A stretch of 40,541 nt of DNA. Source: a bacterium. GTDB taxonomy: Bacteria > Chloroflexota > Dormibacteria > Aeolococcales > Bog-877. Shown one piece after another: positions 22,848 to 31,353 of this stretch. Under the pieces are notes generated by a model that was not told where the DNA came from, did not search any database, and saw only the letters and a list, made by a program, of their open reading frames with translations. Both the position numbers and the translations under genes were made by a program. The stretch is taken from contig JAJYXT010000024.1 of the NCBI GenBank assembly GCA_021801645.1, positions 1 to 40,541 of the forward strand. Direction: 5' to 3'. Within the stretch, counting starts at the first letter, position 1. Each line of letters opens with the position of its first letter.

Positions 22848-25469
22848 ATGGACGGAACGGTGGTCAGGGTCAACGGCTCGGAGCGGCGGGTTGAGGCTCC
22901 TCCTGAGACACCGCTCCTCAGCGTGCTTCGCGATCAGCTGGGGCTCAAGGGTTCGAAGTACGGATGTGGCGAGGGCCGCTGCGGGGCCTGCACGGTTCTC
23001 ATCGATGGCAAGGCCGAATTCTCCTGTCGGGTGCTCTTCGGTGAGGTCGGCACCCGCGCGGTCACCACGATTGAGGGGCTTGCCGACCCCGGCCAGCTGC
23101 ATCCTGTCCAGGCCGCGTTCGTGGCCGAGGAGGCGCTCCAGTGTGGGTTCTGCACCCCGGGCATGGTGATGGGGGCGGTGGCGCTGTTGGCCGGCGATCC
23201 GAACCCGGACGAGGCCACCATCCGAGCCGCACTCGAGCCCCATATCTGTCGCTGCGGCACCTATTCGCGGATTGTCCGGGCGGTGCGGCGGGCATCCCAG
23301 ATGACCTCGGTGCCACACGGTGATCAGCCCACCGCCATCACCGACTTCCCCGCGGGAGGCCGCCCGTTCGATCTCACGCCGGCGATGGAACGCCCTTACT
23401 TCGATCGGTTGCCTGAGGGAATGGTGGCCGTCCTCGGCCCTGAGGACGAGGGGTCTGGCGGGCCGGGATGGCGCAACGGCGGCGCCTTCGTCCACATAGG
23501 GGGGACGGGCGCGGTCACCGCCTTCATCGGGAAGGTGGATGGCGGCCAGGACAACCGCACCGCCCTCTGCCAACTGGTGGCCGAGGAATCGCGCGTGGAA
23601 TTGGGGGATGTGACTCTCGTCATGGGGGACACCGACATCTCTCCCTTCGACATCGGAACCTTCGGCAGTCGGTCCATGCCCGACGCGGGACGCGACCTGC
23701 GCCGGGCAGCGGCCGCCGCCAGGACCGGGCTGCTCGAGCTGGCAGCTGAGGAGCTCTCGCTGCCGGCAGAGCAGCTGATCGCCGAACGGGGTGAGGTGCG
23801 CTCCGAGGACCGCGCTCGCCGGGTGCGCTATGGGCAGTTGGTACGGGGGCTGAGGACAGTTCGCCGCGCCGGCGCCGACCAGCCGCTCCGTGACCCGGCG
23901 GAATGGACGATCGCCGGGAGGGAGGCACCGCGGCCCACCTCGTGGCTCGCCGTCACCGGAGCTAAGCGGTTTCCCTCCGACCTATCACTTCCAGGGCTGC
24001 TGCATGGGCGGGTGCTGGCCCGCCCGTTCCCCGGGGCGGAACTGATCGATGCGGACCTGAAGGCCGCCGCGGCGGTACCTGGAGTCCAGGTCCTAGTGGA
24101 GGGCAAGCTGGTCGGGGTGGTGGCCGAGCATGCGGCTTCCCTGAAGTCTGCGCTGGATGCTCTCCGCCCGAGGTGGAGCCCACCGCCGCAAGTCGGGTCG
24201 CACACCCTGGAATCCCACCTGCGATCTCACCCGGTCGCGGGGGAGGGGTGGGAGAGTGCCCTGACTGAAGTGACCGGCCACCCCGAGGAGGCGCTGGCAT
24301 CGAGCGCATATCGTTTGGCGGCCACGTACACCGCTGCGTACATCGCCCACGTGCCCATGGAGCCGAGAGCGGCACTGGCCAGTTGGAGCGGTAACCGGGT
24401 GACGGTTTGGACCGGCACCCAGCGGCCCTTCGCGGTCCGCCGGGAGCTCTCGGAGGCGCTGGCGATCCCCGAGTCCTCGGTCCGCGTCGTCGTCCCGGAC
24501 TTCGGGGGCGGATTCGGGGGCAAGCACACCGGGGAGGTGGCTGTCCAGGCGGCGATCCTCTCCCGACGAGCCGGCCGGCCGGTCCGGGTCGGATGGTCCC
24601 GTGCTGACGAGTTCACTCAGGGGTACCTTCGCCCGGCCGCGGTCATCGACGTCACTTCGGCTCTCGGTCCTGGGGGAGCCATCGGCGCCTGGGAGTTCAC
24701 CAATCTCAATTCCGGCACGGCCGCCCTCCGTCCCCCGTACCGCATACCCAACCAGAAGTTGGTGTACCAGCCCGCGGCCTCCCCCTTACGCCAGGGGTCG
24801 TACCGGGCCCTGGCGGCAACCGCCAATAGCTTTGCCCGGGAGTCCCACATCGACGAGCTGGCGGCGCTCGCCGGAGCTGATCCCCTCAGCTTTCGCCTCC
24901 GCCATCTCACCGACCAACGTCTCGCCGAGGTCCTCCGCAGGGTCGCTGAAGCGGCCGGCTGGGAGTCTCGCTCCTCGGGGGCAGGACAGGGCTGGGGGAT
25001 CGCCGCCGGGCTGGAGAAGGACGGGCGGATAGCGACGGCGGTCATGGTGGAAGTGGATGGGACCGGGCAGCTCCGGGTGCGCCGAGTGGTCACGGGGTAC
25101 GACTGCGGCGCGGTCGTGAGCCCCGGGAACCTTGTCAGCCAAATCGAAGGAGCCACGGTGATGGGTCTGGGTGGTGCCCTCTGCGAAGCCATCAACTTTG
25201 AGCGAGGACAGATTCGCAACGCGAGCCTCGGGAGCTACCGGGTACCCCGGTTCAGCGACGTGCCCCCCATCGAGGTGATCCTGATGGATCGACGCGACCA
25301 ACCGCCCGCCGGGGCCGGAGAGACGCCTATCATCGCCGTGGCCCCGGCCCTGGCCAATGCCATCGCGGCGGCCGTCGGAGTCCGTCTGCGGTCTCTACCT
25401 CTCGTTCCGGCGGGATTAGTTCCGGGATACCTCCCGGGGCAGCAAGCTCCGGCGGCCCAAAATCGGTAG
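22848..25469 (+). CDS. Fused molybdenum hydroxylase, IorA-IorB type
   Basis: The 873-residue protein joins the two subunits of isoquinoline 1-oxidoreductase/nicotinate dehydrogenase-type enzymes, which hydroxylate N-heterocycles or aldehydes using water. Residues 1-150 are the iron-sulfur part: plant-type 2Fe-2S cysteines C40, C45, C48, C60, then the helical cluster C99, C102, C134, C136. The rest is the molybdopterin cytosine dinucleotide part, with DFGGGFGGKH, QGSYRALAATAN and the catalytic glutamate region GAGETPIIAVAPALANA. The large part begins in IorB style (GGTGAVTAFIGKVDGGQDNRTA). No FAD subunit gene or maturation factor lies nearby. ATG at 22848 is chosen over TTG at 22833. Substrate unknown. 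Confidence 0.85.
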   Translation: MDGTVVRVNGSERRVEAPPETPLLSVLRDQLGLKGSKYGCGEGRCGACTVLIDGKAEFSCRVLFGEVGTRAVTTIEGLADPGQLHPVQAAFVAEEALQCGFCTPGMVMGAVALLAGDPNPDEATIRAALEPHICRCGTYSRIVRAVRRASQMTSVPHGDQPTAITDFPAGGRPFDLTPAMERPYFDRLPEGMVAVLGPEDEGSGGPGWRNGGAFVHIGGTGAVTAFIGKVDGGQDNRTALCQLVAEESRVELGDVTLVMGDTDISPFDIGTFGSRSMPDAGRDLRRAAAAARTGLLELAAEELSLPAEQLIAERGEVRSEDRARRVRYGQLVRGLRTVRRAGADQPLRDPAEWTIAGREAPRPTSWLAVTGAKRFPSDLSLPGLLHGRVLARPFPGAELIDADLKAAAAVPGVQVLVEGKLVGVVAEHAASLKSALDALRPRWSPPPQVGSHTLESHLRSHPVAGEGWESALTEVTGHPEEALASSAYRLAATYTAAYIAHVPMEPRAALASWSGNRVTVWTGTQRPFAVRRELSEALAIPESSVRVVVPDFGGGFGGKHTGEVAVQAAILSRRAGRPVRVGWSRADEFTQGYLRPAAVIDVTSALGPGGAIGAWEFTNLNSGTAALRPPYRIPNQKLVYQPAASPLRQGSYRALAATANSFARESHIDELAALAGADPLSFRLRHLTDQRLAEVLRRVAEAAGWESRSSGAGQGWGIAAGLEKDGRIATAVMVEVDGTGQLRVRRVVTGYDCGAVVSPGNLVSQIEGATVMGLGGALCEAINFERGQIRNASLGSYRVPRFSDVPPIEVILMDRRDQPPAGAGETPIIAVAPALANAIAAAVGVRLRSLPLVPAGLVPGYLPGQQAPAAQNR

Positions 25470-25480
25470 GGGCTCCAGCT

Positions 25481-26803
25481 CTACGGCTCAGCTTCTTGCG
25501 GAGACAGCACGCTGTCTGACTCGCCTGGGGTGGGCAAGCCCGGGTCCTTGCGCCGGGGTCGCCAGGGGCCGAACAGGGCTCCATAGAGCACGGCGTTGGC
25601 GACCTGAAATAGGGCGGCTAGCTCAAACGGGGCGGCCAGGCTGACGTCGTCGAAGAGGTAGCCGGCCAGGACCTGGCTCCCGGCCATGGTCCCCTGCGCG
25701 GGGAGGTTGGAGAGGGCGGCAAGGCTGGCGCGCTCCGCTGGGTCCGCCAGGTCTTGCGTGAAAGACTGCCGCAATGGCAGACCCACCCGCTGCACCACCA
25801 TGCGGATGAAGTAGAGGCCACCTGCGATCCAGAAGCTCGGGGCCAGGACCATGGGTACCAGCATGACCCCGGTCACAGCGCGCACTCCCACGATGGCCGG
25901 AACGGTCCCCACCCGGCGCGCGATCGAGGCAGCCGACAGGGTTGAGACCAGGGATCCAAGATTGACCAGCGCGAAGAGGAGGCCGATCTCCCCAGGGGTG
26001 GCGCCGTAGCGAACGTATAGCCAGTAACTCATGAAGGGGCCGAACATGCCGATGGCGACGCCGTTCACGCTGTTGGTCACCCAGAAGCGCCACAGCGCTG
26101 GCCACGACCGGCGGGGCCAGCGGATCCGGCGCCGGCCACGAGCCGGTGCCTTGGATGCCGGCTGGTCCTGAAGTCCGATGGCCACCACCCCCGCCGCAGC
26201 AGCAAGAAACGCCGCCGCCAGGAACGCCGGGCGGTAGACCGCCGTGGCGTCCGCCATGGAAAGATGGGGGTGGGTGTGGGCCAGGGCGGCGAGCAGCCCG
26301 CCCGCCAGCGCCCCGAGCGCCGAGAAGAATGCCAACCTCCCGAATGCGGCGGCGCGGACCTGTCCGCTCGCCACCTCCGCGACAAAGGCCGATTCCGCTG
26401 GTTGATATGGGCCCACGCTGCCCCCTCCGGCGCCCGCGCCCCTGCCGAAGGTGCCTACGGCTGCAAAGACAAAGAGCACCGCCGGGTTGCGGGAGAAGGC
26501 ATAGACGACCGCCGCCAGGGCCGCCAAGAGTGGAATCGCGATCAGGAAGGGCTTACGGCCGAACCGATCGGCGAGCAGCCCGACACCCGTGGCCATCGCC
26601 GCCGACGTGGCGGTCACAACGAAGAACAGGAGTCCCAGCTCGACGGCGGAGAAGCCCTCAGCCGCCAGGTAGAGCGCGGTGACCACTCCCGCGATGGCCC
26701 GGGCGGCGCTCATGGTCAGGCGGGCGATGAGAATGATTCGGAGGTTCGTCCCGATCCACTCGGGCCACAGCAGGTGGAGCCATCGGCGCGAGCGGTCAGC
26801 CAT
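25481..26803 (-). CDS. MFS transporter, probable drug efflux
   Basis: The 440-residue protein has about 12 membrane helices in two halves and the motif-A loop GLLADRFGRKPFLIAIPL between helices 2 and 3, typical of H+ antiporters of the major facilitator superfamily. It ends 11 bases from the convergent hydroxylase stop. It follows a marR gene on the same strand after 39 bases, so efflux under MarR control is likely. Substrate unknown. Confidence 0.88.
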   Translation of the reverse strand: MADRSRRWLHLLWPEWIGTNLRIILIARLTMSAARAIAGVVTALYLAAEGFSAVELGLLFFVVTATSAAMATGVGLLADRFGRKPFLIAIPLLAALAAVVYAFSRNPAVLFVFAAVGTFGRGAGAGGGSVGPYQPAESAFVAEVASGQVRAAAFGRLAFFSALGALAGGLLAALAHTHPHLSMADATAVYRPAFLAAAFLAAAAGVVAIGLQDQPASKAPARGRRRIRWPRRSWPALWRFWVTNSVNGVAIGMFGPFMSYWLYVRYGATPGEIGLLFALVNLGSLVSTLSAASIARRVGTVPAIVGVRAVTGVMLVPMVLAPSFWIAGGLYFIRMVVQRVGLPLRQSFTQDLADPAERASLAALSNLPAQGTMAGSQVLAGYLFDDVSLAAPFELAALFQVANAVLYGALFGPWRPRRKDPGLPTPGESDSVLSPQEAEP

Positions 26804-26842
26804 GAGGTGGTGATGCGCCGGTGGCTGCGAAGAGGGTCAAGG

Positions 26843-27331
26843 TCAGGGCTGGCCCAACAGGTCGGCGAGGGCCTCCAACCCGGGCAGGGCCTCAAGCACC
26901 GCTTGGCGCGAGGCGGCCGGGAGTTGCTCGAGCGCCGCTTCCAAGAGGCGGGCTCGAACGTCTCGAAGTTCCTGGTGCCTGCGGCGCCCTTCCGGCGTCG
27001 GCCGGAGGACGACCGCCCGTCGATCGCGGGGATCAACTCCCCTGGTCACCACTCCCGTCGAGGTCATTCGGGCAAGCATTCGGGAGAGCATCGTGGGGTT
27101 GAGGCCCTCAGCCTGGGCCAGCACCGAGGGCCTGATCTGGCCCGCGCGAACGATCGTTGCCAGGGCCGAGAACTCCGCCGGAGTCAGGCTGCTGCCAACC
27201 TCGATGGTGCGGAGCCGGCGGCTCAATCTGAGAACCGCCGCGCGCAGCCGGGGCCCGGAGACGGACTCCGGCTCGCCCGGTGAGAGGGTTACGGGACTGT
27301 GGCCCACGGACTGAAACTGTGGTTCAGGCAT
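26843..27331 (-). CDS. MarR-family transcriptional regulator
   Basis: The 162-residue winged-helix protein shows LTPAEFSALATIVRAGQIRPSVLAQAEGLNPTML split into recognition helices, then the wing VVTRGVDPRDRRAVVLRPTPEGRRRHQEL, with the conserved DPRDRR. MarR proteins are homodimeric repressors released by small ligands. It precedes the MFS gene and very likely regulates it and itself; a palindrome sits directly upstream. Confidence 0.92.
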   Translation of the reverse strand: MPEPQFQSVGHSPVTLSPGEPESVSGPRLRAAVLRLSRRLRTIEVGSSLTPAEFSALATIVRAGQIRPSVLAQAEGLNPTMLSRMLARMTSTGVVTRGVDPRDRRAVVLRPTPEGRRRHQELRDVRARLLEAALEQLPAASRQAVLEALPGLEALADLLGQP

Positions 27332-27340
27332 GCCCCATTA

Positions 27341-27358
27341 TTGCTTATCGCCGAGCAA
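27341..27358 (-). promoter_or_regulatory. Candidate MarR operator
   Basis: The inverted repeat TTGCT-N8-AGCAA (18 bp) lies 10-27 bases upstream of the marR start, over its likely promoter region. Size and position fit an autoregulatory MarR box. Binding is inferred only. Confidence 0.5.
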
Positions 27359-27536
27359 CTATGTAGCGAACTTCGCACCGGCGCCGACACTTGGCCCCGC
27401 GCGGCCGGTCATCCTTGAAGGCAAGGTCTGCCAGGAGGCTCTGCTCGGACCAGACCTGCCCGTGAAGAGTTCCTCTGGGCAGCAGTTAGACTGGGTGCAG
27501 CATCACTGTCTTGAGAGTGCGTGCGCGGGCGACCAG

Positions 27537-27611
27537 GCCGACGTAGCTCAGTGGTAGAGCAGCGGTTTCGTAAACCGCTGGCCGGGAGTTCGAATCTCCC
27601 CGTCGGCTCCA
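27537..27611 (+). tRNA. tRNA-Thr (anticodon CGT), island attachment locus
   Basis: The full cloverleaf can be drawn: 7-bp acceptor GCCGACG with CGTCGGC, D arm GCTC/GAGC, anticodon stem GCGGT/ACCGC with loop TTCGTAA (anticodon CGT, codon ACG), and T arm GGGAG-TTCGAAT-CTCCC. The CCA end is encoded (27609-27611). The 3' portion is duplicated at 35005 and 39080, so the gene is the integration target of the accessory elements and is restored by them. Confidence 0.97.
27563..27610 (+). repeat. Attachment core 1 (att, inside tRNA-Thr)
   Basis: From the anticodon stem to the second C of the CCA end, 48 bp recur perfectly at 35005-35052 and with two mismatches at 39080-39127. This is the chromosomal-side junction of the first island. 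Tyrosine integrases commonly recombine within the anticodon or T arm of tRNA genes. Confidence 0.9.
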
Positions 27612-28056
27612 CATTCTGAGTTCGGCTATGACCGCAGTAGTCCACTTCAAACCGCCCCAGTTGCAGTCAAAATTGCAGTCAACTTGGGGGGTCGGCCGGC
27701 CCGCAGCCGATCCTGGAAGTCGCTTTGAGTCCGACCCGAGGCCAGACCGAAGAGCTGGGCTGGCAGCGGTCCGACGTTGGCCGGGGCGGTCGCTCAGGAG
27801 TCGTGGACCAGGACCATGGCGCCATGGTCTTACCCTTGGATTATCGGCCCCGGGCGCCCGTCGGCGGCCCCGGGGTGGACCCATCGGCTCTGCTGGTCAG
27901 CGGGACCCAGCACGGTGGCGGAGTGTCCGGCGAATCCCGGGAGCGCACCCCCAGTAGCCCTATGGGCAGGAGTCGTGGACGCGTCACCGTTCCCCCGACA
28001 TCCACCGTAGTCCCAGTAGGCTGAGGGAGGTCGGTGGGCGGACGTAGAGGCTGGAT
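27612..28056. other. Non-coding left end of island 1 with arm-type repeats
   Basis: No convincing gene is seen in these 445 bases. Near the tRNA lie two direct copies of TTGCAGTCA (27661-27669 and 27673-27681, 12-bp period), 50 bp from the core. The same pair recurs at the other end of the island. The remainder presumably carries the integrase promoter. Confidence 0.6.
27661..27681 (+). repeat. Integrase arm-type sites, left end of island 1
   Basis: TTGCAGTCA-AAA-TTGCAGTCA, two direct copies with 12-bp period. It matches the unit at 34945-34965 at 20 of 21 positions. The position beside the att core and its repetition at both island ends suggest binding sites for the N-terminal arm-binding domain of the integrase. 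Confidence 0.65.
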
Positions 28057-29253
28057 ATGAAGGGCAGAGTCGGACGCCGCGGCAATCACGAGGGAAGCAT
28101 TTCGAAGCGCCAAGACGGGCGCTGGCTCGCTCAAGTCAGCCTCCCTGACGGCAGGCGGAGGTCCGCCTACGCCCGCACTCGGGACGCGGCGGCTCTGGCT
28201 CTGCAGAGGCTCCAGCGCGAGGCCGCGTCTGGCTTGCCAGCTCCGCCAGAACGTCTCACCGTGGGAACCTTCTGCACCCAGTGGCTGGAGCACATCACTC
28301 CGCGGCTGCGCGCGAGCACGGCCCGAAGGTACGGTCAGCTGGTCACGCTCCAGATCCTCCCGACCTGGGGGCGCAGTCGGCTTCGCAGCCTGTCGCCTCA
28401 GGAGGTCGAAGCAGGGCTGGCGACCCTACAGGGCGCTGGACTGTCCCCCAGAACGTGTGCGCACGTGCGCGCCGTCATGCGGGCAGCTCTGCACGATGGC
28501 CAAAGGTGGGGGGTTCTGGCCAGCAACAGCGCCGCTCTCGCGTCGGCGCCGCGCGTGCCTCACACGGCTCCCCGCGTTCTAACCCCATCGGAGGCACACG
28601 CGGTCCTGGCAGCACTGGATGACGCCTCGCTGCACCGCCTGGCGTCGCTCGCGATCCACACGGGCCTACGGCAGGGTGAGCTGCTCGGCCTGCGGTGGCA
28701 GGATGTCGACTTCCACCGCCAAGAGCTGCATGTCACCCAGTCCCTCCAGCGGATCGAGGGCAAATACCGGCTGGTGGAAGTCAAGTCAAGCAGCTCTCGG
28801 CGGACCATCCCACTCACCGGGACAGCCGCAGCGGCGCTTCAGGAGGAGCGAGATTCTCAAGCTGACGCCCGACTTTCCGCTGGTAGGCGGTGGCTGGAGC
28901 CGCTTCCAGGTTTGGTATTCACGACCCGGCTGGGACGACCGCGCAATGGCACGGCGATCACGCACAAGTTCGAGGCGTCCCTGGAGCGGTCTTCCATCCC
29001 CGTGATCCGCTGGCACCACCTCAGGCACGCGTACGCGGGCCTGATGCTGGGTTCGGGAGCGGATCTGGCGACCGTAAGCCATCTTCTGGGGCATACCAGC
29101 TTGGCGCTTACCGCCAGCACCTACGCGGGACTGCTGCCGAGTCTCAAGCGCCAGGCCGCGGAGCAGCTCGGACGTCTGCTTGGGCCGCCCGACAGTGCGC
29201 CCGAGCGCATTTCTGGGGTTGCACCTGCCCCTCGGGCTATTAGATCTCCGTGA
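28057..29253 (+). CDS. int: Tyrosine recombinase / integrase of island 1
   Basis: This 398-residue site-specific recombinase has an N-terminal arm-type DNA-binding domain (GSISKRQDGRWLAQVSLPDG, residues 13-60), a SAM-like core-binding domain (~65-165) and a catalytic domain with the full set R205, K243, H320, R323, H346 and Y356. It lies 446 bases after the tRNA and reads away from it, as usual for tRNA-targeting integrases. ATG start. It is presumed to recombine the 48-bp cores and to bind the TTGCAGTCA arms. Confidence 0.93.
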   Translation: MKGRVGRRGNHEGSISKRQDGRWLAQVSLPDGRRRSAYARTRDAAALALQRLQREAASGLPAPPERLTVGTFCTQWLEHITPRLRASTARRYGQLVTLQILPTWGRSRLRSLSPQEVEAGLATLQGAGLSPRTCAHVRAVMRAALHDGQRWGVLASNSAALASAPRVPHTAPRVLTPSEAHAVLAALDDASLHRLASLAIHTGLRQGELLGLRWQDVDFHRQELHVTQSLQRIEGKYRLVEVKSSSSRRTIPLTGTAAAALQEERDSQADARLSAGRRWLEPLPGLVFTTRLGRPRNGTAITHKFEASLERSSIPVIRWHHLRHAYAGLMLGSGADLATVSHLLGHTSLALTASTYAGLLPSLKRQAAEQLGRLLGPPDSAPERISGVAPAPRAIRSP

Positions 29254-29385
29254 GGCGCTCCACCCAGGCCTGGGATTTGACACTGGCCGTCCACAACGGC
29301 ACCATGGCGATGACGCGTGAACGCCGACGGTCACGCTCGCGGTGACCCTAGGCGGGCCCGGGATTCGGTAGGTAGAGGAGTCGGA

Positions 29386-29964
29386 GTGTCGTTCTTTGAC
29401 GAGGAGCACCTGCCACCGCCTGCTCCGATTCCCCGCCGAGGGTCGCGTCCTCCTTGGGCAGGGCCACCGGACAACGTCATACCGGCTCCCTTCGGAGCCC
29501 GATTGCTCATGGGGCAGTCTGAGCAGGCGGTCGTCGCCGTCTTCGGCGCTCAAGCCTGCGCCACCGGCTTTGGAGTCGAGATAGTTGCCAAGTGGCGCCA
29601 CACCGGCCGCCCGGAGGCAGTCAGGAACGGCTTCTATTCCGATTCGCGGCCCGACCCAGACGCACTCAGGTTTGAGATCCACTTCGCGGATGGGCGTGTC
29701 GCCGGAGGCGGAAGTCGGGATGGGCATCCAGCGGATCCGAACCCTGGGCTTCCCCGCCTGAGTCCCCAGCACGGGGCAGGGACCAACCGCGAGTGGGTGC
29801 AACGCATGTGGGTCTGGCCGCTACCGCCACCGGGCGCGATGACCTTGGTCTGCGCCTGGCCGGCCATGGAGATCCAGGAGACCAAGGCTGTCGTTGATGC
29901 GGGCGCAATCCTCACGGCCGCCGCCGGCGCCACTGCGCTCTGGCCGGACGACGGCGACGCATAG
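29386..29964 (+). CDS. Uncharacterised protein, first of a tandem paralogous pair
   Basis: The 192-residue protein has no function I can name. GTG at 29386 is preferred because AGAGGAG lies five bases upstream; an in-frame upstream start at 29317 lacks such a site. It shares with its downstream neighbour the order WAGPPDNVIP (N-terminal), GFGVEIVAKWR, HFADGRVAGG, then WVWPLPPPGAMTLVCAWPAMEI and a C-terminal ALW. It lacks a signal peptide and membrane segments. The pattern looks like a compact beta-rich cytoplasmic protein family that I recall from actinobacterial genomes as hypothetical. Confidence 0.75.
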   Translation: MSFFDEEHLPPPAPIPRRGSRPPWAGPPDNVIPAPFGARLLMGQSEQAVVAVFGAQACATGFGVEIVAKWRHTGRPEAVRNGFYSDSRPDPDALRFEIHFADGRVAGGGSRDGHPADPNPGLPRLSPQHGAGTNREWVQRMWVWPLPPPGAMTLVCAWPAMEIQETKAVVDAGAILTAAAGATALWPDDGDA

Positions 29965-29966
29965 CC

Positions 29967-30608
29967 TTGGCTACTTCTAGGGTCTCGCCCCCGGTCCAGC
30001 CGGAGTGGGTCGGGCCGCCCGACAATGTCATCCCGGGTGCCCTGCCCCTGGAGCTGCTCTTGGCCGCCTCACAGACGGTAGTCGTCGCTCTGCGCGGGAG
30101 GGCTGCCTATCCGACCGGCTTCGAATTTGACTTGGTCGTCCGCTTGAGGGCCATGACCCTAGCGGACGAACCCAGCACGAGTCAATTCCTGGTTGTTTCC
30201 CCAGAGGAGGTCACCAACGGCAGACTCCCGCCGCGCTTCCTCAGGTTCGGTCTTGAGTTCTCCGACGGGCGCAAGGTGACCAACTTGCCGCGGACCGGGC
30301 CTAGGCTCATCGCGCATCCCGGCGTCGGACCCATTCTTTGGGGTCGCGATGGGTCGGGAAGCAGCTTGGCCTGGCGGCAGGCCTACTGGGTATGGCCCCT
30401 CCCGCCCCCGGGGCCGCTGAAGTTCGTCTGTGCCTGGCCCGCCTTCGAGATCCCCGAGTCCACGACGTCCGTTGATGGTGCCAGGGTCATCGACGCGGCT
30501 CAGAGGGCCACCGTAGTCTGGCCCTTCGAGGAGTTCGGATCCGATCGGGCACGCGGCGGGTCCTCTTGGTCCGGACTCCAGCCTCATCGAGGCGATGGCC
30601 CGGCTTAG
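29967..30608 (+). CDS. Uncharacterised protein, second of the tandem paralogous pair
   Basis: The 213-residue paralogue of the gene just upstream has WVGPPDNVIPGALPLELLL, GFEFDLVVRLR, FSDGRKVTNL, and YWVWPLPPPGPLKFVCAWPA then FEIPEST. TTG start two bases after the preceding stop, so translation is coupled. The upstream copy has shorter loops. No signal peptide is seen. Tandem duplication with divergence suggests either a heterodimer or an immunity/paralogue pair; nothing in the sequence decides this. Confidence 0.75.
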   Translation: MATSRVSPPVQPEWVGPPDNVIPGALPLELLLAASQTVVVALRGRAAYPTGFEFDLVVRLRAMTLADEPSTSQFLVVSPEEVTNGRLPPRFLRFGLEFSDGRKVTNLPRTGPRLIAHPGVGPILWGRDGSGSSLAWRQAYWVWPLPPPGPLKFVCAWPAFEIPESTTSVDGARVIDAAQRATVVWPFEEFGSDRARGGSSWSGLQPHRGDGPA

Positions 30609-30814
30609 GTGTGGCTTGCTGCAAATGCTTCGGCTGGGCACAGGACCGCCTGTGAGAGTCGGCCCGAGGGGAACTCCGTAGTTGATGTCGGCCTATGTGC
30701 CGCACATCCCCAGATTGCCTCGGCGGGGCCGAGAGGTTCCCTCGGCAAGTGGAGGCGTGTATTTTGCCACCACTGTGTGACAGGGCCAGCGGTGGGTGAA
30801 GCTGACCTGCACCC

Positions 30815-31186
30815 CTACCAGGCGAGCAGGAGCTCGCGGCTCTCATCGACCGAGCACTCGACGGTCCGGGATTCCTCCACGGTCTCATGCGCGTAGGCTG
30901 CCCGGCCGGGGCGCGGCCCCAGCAGAGTGGCCTTGTCGCCGCTGATCAGGATGAAGCTGTTTACGGCGGGTCTGACGGGACGGCGACCGTGCCGTCGAGG
31001 TTGGACCTCAGCCGCCCCGACACCGCCCCGGATCCGGTCTTTAGGGTAGCCGACGAGGTGGATATCCGCCAACCCCGGGAGCCTGGCGATCTCCACGATC
31101 CGCCCGGTGGCCGCCTGTTGGGCGGCACGGGCGGCCCATTCGTCGCCGAGGTCGCGGAGCGTCAGTTCGGCCACCTCCTCCACCAC
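30815..31186 (-). CDS. Doubtful small reading frame
   Basis: A 123-codon frame begins with GTG and reads EEVAELTLRDLGDEWAARAA, then GLADIHLVGYPKDRI, an arginine/proline-rich middle that looks out of frame, and a hydrophilic end. Its first 55 residues look coding while the middle reads better in another frame, so it may be a frameshifted remnant. No Shine-Dalgarno sequence and no family recognised. The flanking 30609-30814 and 31187-31353 hold nothing convincing. Confidence 0.3.
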   Translation of the reverse strand: MVEEVAELTLRDLGDEWAARAAQQAATGRIVEIARLPGLADIHLVGYPKDRIRGGVGAAEVQPRRHGRRPVRPAVNSFILISGDKATLLGPRPGRAAYAHETVEESRTVECSVDESRELLLAW

Positions 31187-31353
31187 GGCAAGGATCAGGG
31201 GCTAACTGGAAGGGGCAGCTGATGGCGCCTCCTCGGCTGTGCTAGCGTGACAGCAAAGGCCCGCCGATCTAGACCCCGGGACGCGACTTAAAGTCGCTCT
31301 TAGCAGGCCACGTCGGCCTAGACGCGGCCGATGCCGGTTGCCGTCAGTGGCCC

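Noticed and set aside
30887-31222. Plus-strand 111-codon frame
   Set aside because: Low-complexity acidic/proline reading opposite a slightly better minus-strand frame; no ribosome binding site.
31283-31297. Perfect inverted repeat GCGACTT-A-AAGTCGC
   Set aside because: One-base centre, no gene end or promoter clearly tied to it; possibly chance.
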